21,400 nt of DNA from an uncultured Selenomonadales bacterium (GCA_937877655.1 CALFJC010000141.1:1-21400); one strand, 5' to 3'; counted from the first letter of the stretch, positions 13,916 to 21,394 are shown. Translations and numbers: made by a program. Notes: generated from the letters alone by a model not told the origin.

Positions 13916-14015
13916 TAGCTTCACCCCCTTTCCGGGGGCTTCTTTGTATTAGACCGCCTGCCGTTCAGCAATGAGCAAAATGTTTCAAAGAAAAATTTCA
14001 AAACTGCACGACCAG

Positions 14016-14043
14016 ATTATAACACAGCTTTTAAAAATTACAA
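14016..14043 (-). promoter_or_regulatory. Putative promoter of the toxin message
   Basis: Read on the minus strand: TTGTAA (14043-14038), 16 nt, then TATAAT (14021-14016). Start near 14009 gives a leader of about 94 nt before the toxin ATG and a message of roughly 275 nt ending at the terminator 13762-13734. On the other strand the same A/T block gives only a weak site (TTTCAA / TATAAC) that might serve the downstream plus-strand gene. Confidence 0.6.
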
Positions 14044-14072
14044 CTTGTTTTCATTTTGGGAGAATGAACGAA

Positions 14073-14603
14073 ATGCAATACAAATGCAAAATGACAGTCA
14101 TTGACAAAAAAGTTTTCAACGATCTGCAGGAAAAATATCTTGAAGATCCGAAGTCGGGCGCGTGTCCTTTTTACGAAGTCGGCGCGGAATATATTTTCGA
14201 GCGTTACGGCGACGAAGATACTTTTTGGACGCAGGGTAAAGGTGCGCATTGCTCGGAGGCTTGGGATTGTTTCAGCCGCTATGTTTATACGGCGTTGCAG
14301 GGCGGCTCGATTATGCGCGGCTGGACGAATGACGAACACATGATGATTGCCTGTTGCAATGACGGCACGCGCCCCGTGATTTTCAAGATTGAGCGGCTTG
14401 ATTACAAAGTTCTTTACGTTGACGCGAATATGGGTGCGCAAAAGGAAATTGCAACTGCGCTGAAAAATCTTGACGGCGTGACAAATGCGATTTATCGTCC
14501 CGAAAAAAATTTTATCGAAGTTTTCATGGACAGAAATAACGAAGTCGAGGACGAAAAAATTATTGCGGCAGTCGGTGACTTCAAAGTTTTGCGGATTGAT
14601 TAG
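14073..14603 (+). CDS. TIGR04076-like protein with C-terminal ferredoxin-like (HMA-like) segment
   Basis: A 176-aa protein. The first 110 residues match the TIGR04076 pattern as I remember it: a short strand (YKCKMTVIDKKVF), CPFYEVGAEYIF, CSEAWDCFSRYVYTALQGG, then GWTNDEHMMIACCNDGTRPVIFKIER. The biochemical role of this Cys-rich family is unknown to me. The remaining 65 residues (from about YKVLYVDANMG) look like a heavy-metal-associated (ferredoxin-like) domain without its CxxC. The frame is open further upstream into the toxin promoter. I prefer the ATG at 14073, 10 nt after GGGAG (14058-14062), over the ATG at 14064. It is followed by rsmB, whose ribosome site overlaps this stop. Confidence 0.7.
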   Translation: MQYKCKMTVIDKKVFNDLQEKYLEDPKSGACPFYEVGAEYIFERYGDEDTFWTQGKGAHCSEAWDCFSRYVYTALQGGSIMRGWTNDEHMMIACCNDGTRPVIFKIERLDYKVLYVDANMGAQKEIATALKNLDGVTNAIYRPEKNFIEVFMDRNNEVEDEKIIAAVGDFKVLRID

Positions 14604-14614
14604 GAGGAAAATTT

Positions 14615-15904
14615 TTGGATACAGTCAGAATGGCGGCGACGAAAATTCTTTATAACGTCGTGACGAACGGAGCATGGGCTAACGTCGAACTCGCGCAGAT
14701 TTTGCGGAAGGAAAATTTTTCCGATCTCGACAGAAAATTTTGTACAGAGTTGGTTTACGGCACGGTTAAAACGGGCGAATCACTTGATTGGAAAATTTCA
14801 AAATATCTCAATCGCCCGCTTGCCGAAGTCGACAAAAAAATTTTAGCCGTCCTGCGCATTGGCTTTTATCAAATTTTTTTCTTAAGCAGAGTTCCGAACT
14901 CGGCGGCGGTTAATGAATCAGTCGAACTGTCGAAAACATTTTGCGGAATCGGCGCGTCAAAATTCGTGAACGGAGTTTTGCGCTCGGCAGTCAGAAAACC
15001 GCATAAATCGGAATTGCCGACGGGCGACGACATAAATTCATTGGCGTTGAGAACTTTTCATCCCGCGTGGCTCGTGAAACTTTTTGCGGAAGAATTCGGG
15101 CTTGACGTAACGAAAAAAATTTTGCTCTTCGACAACACCGACCCGCCGCTTTGTCTGCGCGTGAACTTTTTAAAAACCACTCGCGAAAATGTTTTGGACG
15201 CGCTGAAAACTTTCGGGATAAAAGCCGAAGCGTCAACGCTCGCGCCCGAAGGAATTATTTGCAAAAGTCACGGCGCACTTGATGAATTTCAATTACTCCG
15301 CGCAGGGCTTTGCCAAGTTCAAGACGAAAGCTCCATGACGGCGGCGCGAATTTTAAATCCTGTGGCGGGCGAATTTGTCATTGATTGTTGCGCGGCTCCG
15401 GGCGGCAAGGCTACTCATCTTGCCGAACTCATGCAAAATCGCGGAAAAATTATCGCCGCCGACATTCACGAAAAAAAACTTAAACACATCAGACAAAACG
15501 CCGAGCGGCTCGGAATAGAAATTATCGAACCGACGGCGATTGACGCCCGAAATATCGGCAAAAAATTTCCCGCGCAGGCTGATAAAGTTTTGGTTGATGC
15601 GCCATGTTCGGGCTTGGGCGTCCTGCGCAGAAAGGCGGATCTCCGTTGGAAAAAAAAGCTTGACGAAATTAACAAATTGCCCGCCCTTCAGGAAAAAATT
15701 TTGGACGGCGCGGCTGAAACTCTCAAACCCGGCGGAACTTTGCTTTACAGCACTTGCACTATTCTTCGGCGCGAAAATCAAGAGGTTGTCGAAAAATTTC
15801 TGGCAACGCACGAAAATTTTGAGCTTGCCGAAATGAAAACTCTTTTGCCGCACGTCACCAACACCGACGGATTTTTTTACGCGAAAATGATTCGCCGAAA
15901 TTAA
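14615..15904 (+). CDS. rsmB: 16S rRNA (cytosine-967-C5)-methyltransferase RsmB
   Basis: RsmB/Sun (429 aa) methylates C967 of 16S rRNA using SAM. The N-terminal NusB-like RNA-binding domain (residues 5-140), the SAM motif DCCAAPGGKATHLAE (257-271) and both catalytic-region cysteines, C331 in DAPCSGLG and C381 in YSTCTI, are present. The TTG start has AGGAGG (14602-14607) 7 nt upstream; the first ATG is five codons later. The gene ends directly at a bidirectional terminator. Confidence 0.95.
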   Translation: MDTVRMAATKILYNVVTNGAWANVELAQILRKENFSDLDRKFCTELVYGTVKTGESLDWKISKYLNRPLAEVDKKILAVLRIGFYQIFFLSRVPNSAAVNESVELSKTFCGIGASKFVNGVLRSAVRKPHKSELPTGDDINSLALRTFHPAWLVKLFAEEFGLDVTKKILLFDNTDPPLCLRVNFLKTTRENVLDALKTFGIKAEASTLAPEGIICKSHGALDEFQLLRAGLCQVQDESSMTAARILNPVAGEFVIDCCAAPGGKATHLAELMQNRGKIIAADIHEKKLKHIRQNAERLGIEIIEPTAIDARNIGKKFPAQADKVLVDAPCSGLGVLRRKADLRWKKKLDEINKLPALQEKILDGAAETLKPGGTLLYSTCTILRRENQEVVEKFLATHENFELAEMKTLLPHVTNTDGFFYAKMIRRN

Positions 15905-15909
15905 AAAAA

Positions 15910-15938
15910 CCCTCCAAACTCGGAGGGTAATTTTTTTT
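15910..15938. terminator. Bidirectional intrinsic terminator (rsmB / VWA gene)
   Basis: CCCTCC (15910-15915), loop AAACTC, GGAGGG (15922-15927), followed by TAA and eight T residues on the plus strand (to 15938), and by a run of T on the minus strand (A-run 15903-15909). It lies between the convergent rsmB and VWA genes and serves both. Confidence 0.9.
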
Positions 15939-15952
15939 GCCTTGACAAAAAA

Positions 15953-16618
15953 TTATCTGCGATTTTTCTTCCGACTCTCAAAATCTTTGTCGATAGATTT
16001 GCGCCAAGAGTTATCTTTGGAAGCTCTGAGGAAAGACGGCGCGGCAAAAGCCATAGCGAAATTGCTGACGGCTCCGTAAACTTCTTGAGTGCCTTCGCTG
16101 TCGGCATGATAATTCACTGCGCGGTTGGCACTTATGCCGATATGGCTCGCGACTTCGACGGCGTCAATGTTCGCGCCCATGAAAATAAATTCCCAACCCG
16201 TTTCCTTCTGCTGTTCAATGAGTTTTTTAATTTCGTTGTAGCTGAAACGTTCGCTGGCATTTTCCATTCCGTCGGTCGTGATGACGAACAAAGTTTTTTG
16301 CGGCACGTCTTCTTCGCGGGCGTACTTGTGAATATTTTTGATGTGCTTGACGGCGTCGCCGATTGCGTCGAGCAAAGCAGTTGTCCCGCGAACTTGATAA
16401 TCTTCATCGGTAAGCGGTTGAATTTCGGCGAGCGGAACTCTGTCATGCAAAACAATCGATTCGTGATCGAAAAGAACCGTCGAAACAAGGGCGTTGCCTT
16501 CGATTTCGGCTTGTTGCTTTTTAATCATTGCGTTAAAACCGCCGATTGTGTCGCTCTCCAAGCCCGCCATCGAGCCGCTGCGGTCGAGGATAAAAACTAT
16601 TTCCGTAAGATTTTCCAT
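15953..16618 (-). CDS. VWA-domain (TerY-like) protein
   Basis: A 221-aa cytoplasmic von Willebrand factor A domain protein. The metal-ion-dependent adhesion site is intact: D12-R-S14-G-S16, a Thr in RGTTALLDAIGDA (79-80) and the TTDG motif (D116). The rest follows the compact TerY-type fold (FNAMIKKQQ, TVLFDH, WEFIFMGANIDA). Such proteins are scaffolds or chaperone-like partners in stress and ATPase systems; a partner is not evident here. The ATG at 16618 has AAGGAGG upstream; 20 further in-frame codons upstream lack a ribosome site. It is the last gene of a possible three-gene minus-strand unit. Confidence 0.87.
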   Translation of the reverse strand: MENLTEIVFILDRSGSMAGLESDTIGGFNAMIKKQQAEIEGNALVSTVLFDHESIVLHDRVPLAEIQPLTDEDYQVRGTTALLDAIGDAVKHIKNIHKYAREEDVPQKTLFVITTDGMENASERFSYNEIKKLIEQQKETGWEFIFMGANIDAVEVASHIGISANRAVNYHADSEGTQEVYGAVSNFAMAFAAPSFLRASKDNSWRKSIDKDFESRKKNRR

Positions 16619-16705
16619 TTTAATCTGCCTCCTTTTTGTTGAGGCAAATATACAACAAAACTCTTCGCAATATGTCACTTCGCAAGCGACAAATTAAAAA
16701 ATTTT

Positions 16706-17278
16706 TCAGCCGCCGAGCAAGGGCTGATTATATTTGTAAAGAGCTTGGTTGGCTGAATCTACGTCGAAAATTTTATACTCAATGAAAAACGAAACAATCA
16801 AGTCGCTCAAAATGCTTTTGTTAAGAATGTAGCCGGCGGCGGCAAGAAGTTTTTGCGTTTGGTCAAAGTCGAGTTTCAGCGCAAGCGCGAAGGCAAGGAC
16901 GGTTTGTTTGCTGGGTTTATAATCTTTGTGCTTGGCGATTTTGGAAAAGTGGCGGCGGTCGATATTGGCGCGGGTGTAAATCGCAGAATTTTTTTCGCCG
17001 CTCTCTTCAATCAGTCGCATCAACATTTCGGAAAAAGTTTCGCCCTTGGTTTCCTCGTGCAAGTCTTCAAAATCTATATCCGCAAATGAAATTAATGCGG
17101 CATACGTCAAAGAAAAAGATTGAAGCTTGCGCCGCTCTCTTATCGAACGTCGTGGCATTCTTTTGCGTTCTTTTTCAATGTGTTTTTTAATGCGTTCTTC
17201 AAGCAGAGATTTAATTTTCGCTATGAGTTCTGTCCGCAAATAATTTTCAAGCGGCTGTTCAAAAAATTTTTCGTTCAT
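16706..17278 (-). CDS. Putative helix-turn-helix regulator next to the VWA gene
   Basis: A 190-aa protein. The N-terminal 60 residues are highly charged and helical (IKKHIEKERKRMPRRSIRERRK). The second half contains an XRE/HTH-like stretch: FSEMLMRLIEESGEKNSAIY, then RRHFSKIAKHKDYKPSKQTVLAFALALKLDFDQTQKLL (about 80-148). This resembles the classical pattern of recognition helix plus dimer region. The usual target would be DNA, but direct function is not established. The ATG at 17278 follows GGAGGTG (17290-17284) with good spacing. It lies 87 nt upstream of the VWA gene and in the same direction. The pair recurs in my memory of Bacillota genomes, without a known role. Confidence 0.65.
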   Translation of the reverse strand: MNEKFFEQPLENYLRTELIAKIKSLLEERIKKHIEKERKRMPRRSIRERRKLQSFSLTYAALISFADIDFEDLHEETKGETFSEMLMRLIEESGEKNSAIYTRANIDRRHFSKIAKHKDYKPSKQTVLAFALALKLDFDQTQKLLAAAGYILNKSILSDLIVSFFIEYKIFDVDSANQALYKYNQPLLGG

Positions 17279-17357
17279 GTTTACACCTCCGCGCAGATTT
17301 CAACGTAAAAGAGCACAGACATTAGTCCGCGCTCGAAAAATTTGCAAATAAAAAGTT

Positions 17358-17762
17358 TTACGGCATGGGAATGTTCAAATCCTTGAGAACATTTTCTCCG
17401 AAAAGATCCGCGATTTTATTCTGTGCCTTGCGCTTAACCTCGTCATCAATGTAAATTTGCGCCAAAAACAACGCAAGGGCAATCGCGCCGGCGTCGTCCG
17501 TGTAGCCGACAAAAGGTGTGAAGTCGGGAATTGCATCGAGCGGCGAGATAAAATATCCCAATGCCGCAAAAATCGCCGCCTTAATTTTCAGCGGGCAATT
17601 CGGATTTTCCGTGACGTAGAAAAGTTGCAACGCCTCATAAATAAGGCGGAGCCCCGCGCTCTTAGCGGTACTTTTGACTTTGTCGAAGAAATTACTCTCG
17701 GAATATTTTTCCGCGTAATTATCCTTCTCCAAAACTTCAACTTCAAATTCGTCCTTTTTCAA
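17358..17762 (-). CDS. DUF1232 (YkvA-like) protein
   Basis: A 134-aa protein with the DUF1232 core: IKAAIFAALGYFISPLDAIPDFTPFVGYTDD (given by its key part YFISPLDAIPDF, about residues 70-81), followed by a hydrophobic helix AGAIALALFLAQIY. The family is probably membrane-associated and has no agreed function. The start is TTG (17762-17760) with GGGAGGAG just upstream. It is the first gene of the minus-strand group and diverges from mutS. Confidence 0.85.
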   Translation of the reverse strand: MKKDEFEVEVLEKDNYAEKYSESNFFDKVKSTAKSAGLRLIYEALQLFYVTENPNCPLKIKAAIFAALGYFISPLDAIPDFTPFVGYTDDAGAIALALFLAQIYIDDEVKRKAQNKIADLFGENVLKDLNIPMP

Positions 17763-17793
17763 GATTTTCTCCTCCCTTAAAATTTATGTAAAT

Positions 17794-17822
17794 ATTATAA
17801 CACATCTAAAAAAATTTGTCGC
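17794..17822 (-). promoter_or_regulatory. Putative promoter of the DUF1232-HTH-VWA unit
   Basis: Read on the minus strand: GCGACA (17822-17817), 17 nt, then TATAAT (17799-17794). The -10 is perfect and the -35 matches 4 of 6. It gives a leader of about 25 nt before the TTG at 17762. No terminator is visible between the three genes, which would make one transcript ending at 15910-15938. Confidence 0.55.
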
Positions 17823-17841
17823 GTGGCAAAGCAAGTTGCGA

Positions 17842-17870
17842 TTGACGGAAATAAAATCGGTTGTTAAACT
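17842..17870 (+). promoter_or_regulatory. Putative mutS promoter
   Basis: TTGACG (17842-17847), 17 nt, TAAACT (17865-17870). Five of six and four of six matches. It is divergent from the promoter at 17794-17822, with 19 nt between the two -35 boxes. Start near 17877 leaves a leader of about 25 nt. Confidence 0.4.
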
Positions 17871-17901
17871 GCGATTGAAAAAAACTTTCAGAGGTGAGGA
17901 C

Positions 17902-20463
17902 TTGAACGAAAAAAATTTAACGCCAATGATGGAACAATATCAGGCGCAGAAATCGCAACACCCGAATGAATTTTTATTCTTCAGGCTCGGAGATTTTTTT
18001 GAAATGTTTAACGACGACGCCGTAAAAGCTTCCGAAGAACTCGGATTGACTTTGACGCAGCGGCAAGGCGTCCCGATGTGCGGCGTGCCGGCTGTTGCGG
18101 TCGACGGCTATTTGGAAAAGTTGGTTGCAAAAGGTTTTCGCGTGGCGATTGTCGACCAAATCGGCGACCCGAAGGCTAAAGGCTTAACCGAACGCGCTTT
18201 GACAAAAATTGTCACGCCCGGCACGATTTTTACCGACGATTCTTTGACGGAAGCCGCCAACAATTATCTTGCGCTGATTTTGGAGGGCGATAAGGAAATT
18301 TCTCTGGCGGGCGCGGACGTTTCGACGGGCGAAATTTTTTATTCGCTTTACGGCGGCGACAATCGCGAACAAAATCTTTTCGACGAACTTTATCGCTTGA
18401 ATCCGCATGAAATTTTAATCGCGGGCGAGCCGACTTTTCTTAAGCGGCTGAAAAATTTTGCGGAACTTAAATTGGAAAAATGCTCCTTCACGAATTTTGA
18501 GGACGAAAATTCTTCCGAAAAAAATTTCTCCGCCGAACATTTCAGCGAAAGCGATTTGCCCGCGTCGGAAATTGCCGCGTCAGCCGTCGAAAATCTTTTG
18601 CAGTACATTCACAAGACCGTTCGCACGGATTTAAATCATCTTTCCAAACTCACGCGCCTTGATTCAACCAGCCGATTGATTTTGGACGCGACGGCTTTAA
18701 AAAATCTTGAAGTCGTCCGAAATCTGCGCGACGGCTCCAAAAAAGATACTCTCTTTGCCGTGTTGGATTTTACAAAAACTCCGCTCGGCAACAGATTATT
18801 GCGGCGTTGGTTGGAAAGTCCGCTCTTCGACGTTGCCGCGATTAACAGACGGCTTGACGCGGTCGAGGAGCTTTTCAAAAACTTTTCCATGCGGAAAAAT
18901 CTGCGCGAGGCTTTGAAAAATATTCATGACTTTGAACGCCTTATGACAAAAATTGAACTCGGCTCTGCCAATGCCCGCGATTTAACCGCGTTGAAAATTT
19001 CAATGTTTGCTCTGCCGACAATTTCCAAAACTCTCGACGGAGTCACGAGCGATATTTTAAAAGCTTGCCGAGACGGGCTCGGAGATTTTTCCGACGAGGC
19101 AACTTTAATCGACAAAGCCATAAATGAAAACGCCGCAACTTCTTTTCGCGACGGCGGGATTATTTGCGGCGGCTACAACGAGGAACTTGATGAACTTCGC
19201 CGCATTTCTTCGGATAACAGTGCTTTTCTGCAGGATTTTGAAGAGCAGGAGAAAAAACGGACGGGCATTCGCGCTTTAAAAGTCAGTTTCAACAAAATTT
19301 TCGGTTATTATATCGAAGTCGGCAAAAGCGGCGCGAGTCTTGTTCCCGATAATTACATTCGCAAGCAAACTTTGGTTAATGCCGAAAGGTATATCACGCC
19401 CGAATTGAAAGATTTTGAAATAAAAATGCTCGGCGCGCAGAACAAAATGACAAATCTTGAATACAATCTTTTCTGCGAAGTCCGCGACAGGATTAAAAGT
19501 CGTCTGAAGCAAATTCAGGATACCGCAAAAAGAATCGCGCTGATTGATGTTATCGCGAGCTTTGCCGAAGCCGCGCAGGTTTACAATTATTCGCGTCCGG
19601 ATTTAAATATCGATGGGAAAATTGAAATTCGCGACGGGCGGCATCCTTTGGTTGAAAGAATTTTGACGAGCAGTCTTTTTGTCCCGAACGACACGAAAAT
19701 TTCTCCGAATCATGCGATGATGATTATCACGGGACCGAATATGGCGGGCAAATCGACTTACATGCGGCAAGTTGCGCTTTTAACTTTGATGACGCAGGCG
19801 GGGAGTTTCATACCTGCCTTGCGAGCGAATATTTCGCCTGTCGACAGAATTTTTACCAGAATCGGCGCGGGCGACGACATTATCAGCGGGCAATCTACTT
19901 TTATGGTTGAAATGAATGAGGTTGCGCAGATTTTGAAATTTGCAACCGAGCGAAGTTTGATTATTCTTGACGAAGTCGGGCGCGGCACGTCCACTTTTGA
20001 CGGAATGAGCATTGCCCGCGCAGTTATCGAGTACATTGACAAAAAAATTCGCGCCAAAACTCTTTTCGCCACACATTATCACGAATTAACCGATTTGGCG
20101 GAGACTTCTTCGCGAATAGAAAATTTTTGTGTGGCGGTGAAGGAGCGCGGGAGCGATATAATTTTTTTGCGGCGAATAAAGCCGGGCGGAGCCGATAAAT
20201 CTTACGGAATACAAGTTGCGAAGCTGGCGGGCTTGCCGAAATCTGTCATGAAACGCGCCGAAGAAATTTTAAAGTCAATGGAAAATGCGGAGCCCGTCCG
20301 TCCCGTTTTGAACAAAAAAAATTCCCCGCAATCGCCGGGATTATTTATTGCGCAGGGCATAAAAGATTTATTGGCTTTGGACGTGCCGAGCTTGACGCCG
20401 ATTGAGGCGATGAGTAAACTTTACGAACTTCAACAGCAAGCTCGAAAGGAACTTGGCGAATGA
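17902..20463 (+). CDS. mutS: DNA mismatch repair protein MutS
   Basis: MutS (853 aa, normal length) binds mismatches as a sliding clamp and starts repair. The mismatch-reading Phe-X-Glu motif is present (F32-F33-E34 in GDFFEMF). Further on come the connector and lever domains, then the ABC ATPase with Walker A GPNMAGKST (611-619), the DEVGRGTSTFDG Walker B/signature region and the THYHEL motif. The frame is open 22 codons upstream, but the TTG at 17902 follows GAGGTGAGGA (17891-17900). mutL, the usual neighbour in many Bacillota, is not next to it. Instead an ABC permease overlaps its stop (ATGA). Confidence 0.97.
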   Translation: MNEKNLTPMMEQYQAQKSQHPNEFLFFRLGDFFEMFNDDAVKASEELGLTLTQRQGVPMCGVPAVAVDGYLEKLVAKGFRVAIVDQIGDPKAKGLTERALTKIVTPGTIFTDDSLTEAANNYLALILEGDKEISLAGADVSTGEIFYSLYGGDNREQNLFDELYRLNPHEILIAGEPTFLKRLKNFAELKLEKCSFTNFEDENSSEKNFSAEHFSESDLPASEIAASAVENLLQYIHKTVRTDLNHLSKLTRLDSTSRLILDATALKNLEVVRNLRDGSKKDTLFAVLDFTKTPLGNRLLRRWLESPLFDVAAINRRLDAVEELFKNFSMRKNLREALKNIHDFERLMTKIELGSANARDLTALKISMFALPTISKTLDGVTSDILKACRDGLGDFSDEATLIDKAINENAATSFRDGGIICGGYNEELDELRRISSDNSAFLQDFEEQEKKRTGIRALKVSFNKIFGYYIEVGKSGASLVPDNYIRKQTLVNAERYITPELKDFEIKMLGAQNKMTNLEYNLFCEVRDRIKSRLKQIQDTAKRIALIDVIASFAEAAQVYNYSRPDLNIDGKIEIRDGRHPLVERILTSSLFVPNDTKISPNHAMMIITGPNMAGKSTYMRQVALLTLMTQAGSFIPALRANISPVDRIFTRIGAGDDIISGQSTFMVEMNEVAQILKFATERSLIILDEVGRGTSTFDGMSIARAVIEYIDKKIRAKTLFATHYHELTDLAETSSRIENFCVAVKERGSDIIFLRRIKPGGADKSYGIQVAKLAGLPKSVMKRAEEILKSMENAEPVRPVLNKKNSPQSPGLFIAQGIKDLLALDVPSLTPIEAMSKLYELQQQARKELGE

Positions 20464-21272
20464 TAAAAATTTTTAAGAGTTTGCTCGGCTTGATTCGCGA
20501 CATCATTGTTAATCGGAATCTTTTGTGGCAAATGACGCGCCGCGACTTCAAACAGCGTTATGTAAGTTCTTATTTGGGGATTTTATGGGCGTTTATTCAG
20601 CCGACAGTCACGGTTTTTATTTTTTGGTTCGTGTTTCAAATCGGATTTAAATCAATGCCCGTGAATAATTTTCCGTTCATCTTGTGGCTCGTCTGCGGAA
20701 TGTTTCCGTGGTTTTTTTTGAGCGAGAGCATTCAAAGTGCGACGTATTCGATAATTGAGAGCTCATTTTTGGTAAAAAAAATTGTTTTTCGCGTTGAACT
20801 TCTGCCGATTGTTAAAATTATGTCGGCGTTGGTCGTGCATATTTTTTTTATAATCGTCCTGTTTGCAATGTTTGCGGCTTACGGCTACTCAATTTCGATT
20901 TACAATCTGCAAATAATTTATTATCTCTTCGCAATGATCTGTTTATCGCTGGGAATTTCTTGGCTGACGAGTTCGCTGACGGTTTTTTTGCGCGATGTCG
21001 GGCAATTTATTGCGATGATTTTGCAATTCGGCTTTTGGGGCACGCCGATTTTCTGGAATTTGAACATGATACCCGCGCAGTTCCAATTTTTTTTGAAATT
21101 AAATCCTGCGTATTATCTGGTTGAGGGTTATCGACAGAGTTTTATTTACAAGGAATGGTTTTGGGAGCATTTGCATTTGACGATTTATTTTTGGCTTTTA
21201 ACGGCGGCGGTTATGATTGTCGGGGCGTGGTGTTTCAAGAAATTGCGCCCGCACTTCGCCGATGTGCTTTGA
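20460..21272 (+). CDS. ABC-2 type polysaccharide exporter permease (Wzm/TagG-like)
   Basis: A 270-aa permease with about six membrane segments, the typical Wzm/TagG/KpsM arrangement. The N-terminal cytoplasmic part has the family pattern (LLWQMTRRDFKQRYVSSYLGILWAFIQPT), and the late segment carries the characteristic GFWGTPIFWN and LNPAYYLVEGYRQS. It would pair with an ABC ATPase, normally the next gene, to export O-antigen, capsule or teichoic-acid type polymers. That gene is not in this window. The ATG overlaps the mutS stop and uses AAAGGAAC in the end of mutS as ribosome site. Confidence 0.92.
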   Translation: MIKIFKSLLGLIRDIIVNRNLLWQMTRRDFKQRYVSSYLGILWAFIQPTVTVFIFWFVFQIGFKSMPVNNFPFILWLVCGMFPWFFLSESIQSATYSIIESSFLVKKIVFRVELLPIVKIMSALVVHIFFIIVLFAMFAAYGYSISIYNLQIIYYLFAMICLSLGISWLTSSLTVFLRDVGQFIAMILQFGFWGTPIFWNLNMIPAQFQFFLKLNPAYYLVEGYRQSFIYKEWFWEHLHLTIYFWLLTAAVMIVGAWCFKKLRPHFADVL

Positions 21273-21359
21273 AAATCCCCTTTTTTCTAAAGTGGATTCG
21301 CAAAACCATCTCGGCTTCTCATTTTGTTTGAGTTTCTAATTTAAATTTGTGTTTAGGAT
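21273..21359. other. Intergenic stretch without identifiable gene
   Basis: A/T-rich DNA after the permease stop. I see no ORF with a ribosome site, no clear terminator and no promoter that meets a reasonable standard. It leads into the palindrome at 21360-21394. Confidence 0.6.
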
Positions 21360-21394
21360 CAACTTTTTCTTTGCTGCGCCCAAAGAAAAAGTTG
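21360..21394. repeat. Dispersed 35-nt palindrome, copy 3
   Basis: Perfect inverted repeat: CAACTTTTTCTTTG (21360-21373), loop CTGCGCC, CAAAGAAAAAGTTG (21381-21394). It is the copy at 2-36 in inverse orientation (loop GGCGCAG there). The two differ at two adjacent stem pairs, and both arms have changed together, so pairing is preserved. Confidence 0.85.

Larger units (their letters stand above)
13731..13950 (+). ncRNA. Candidate antisense RNA (type I antitoxin)
   Basis: Predicted transcript from the consensus promoter at 13696-13724. It would begin with a stable hairpin (CGTCCTG 13743-13749 with CAGGACG 13756-13762) and run antisense over the whole toxin ORF and its ribosome site. A likely end is the hairpin CCCCC (13924-13928) / GGGGG (13934-13938) followed by a T-rich stretch to 13950. 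That end is weak, so readthrough into the downstream gene is possible. The role would be to pair with the toxin message and block or destabilise it. The RNA is inferred from sequence only. Confidence 0.5.

Noticed and set aside
13731..14072. A riboswitch or cis-regulatory leader for the gene at 14073
   Set aside because: Possible, since the plus-strand promoter points to that gene, but the coherent minus-strand ORF with ribosome site, promoter and terminator explains the region better. I kept it as the main alternative.
13971..14072. Longer form of the TIGR04076-like protein starting at 13971
   Set aside because: The extra 34 codons are basic, match nothing in the family, run through the toxin promoter, and the ATG at 14073 has a ribosome site.
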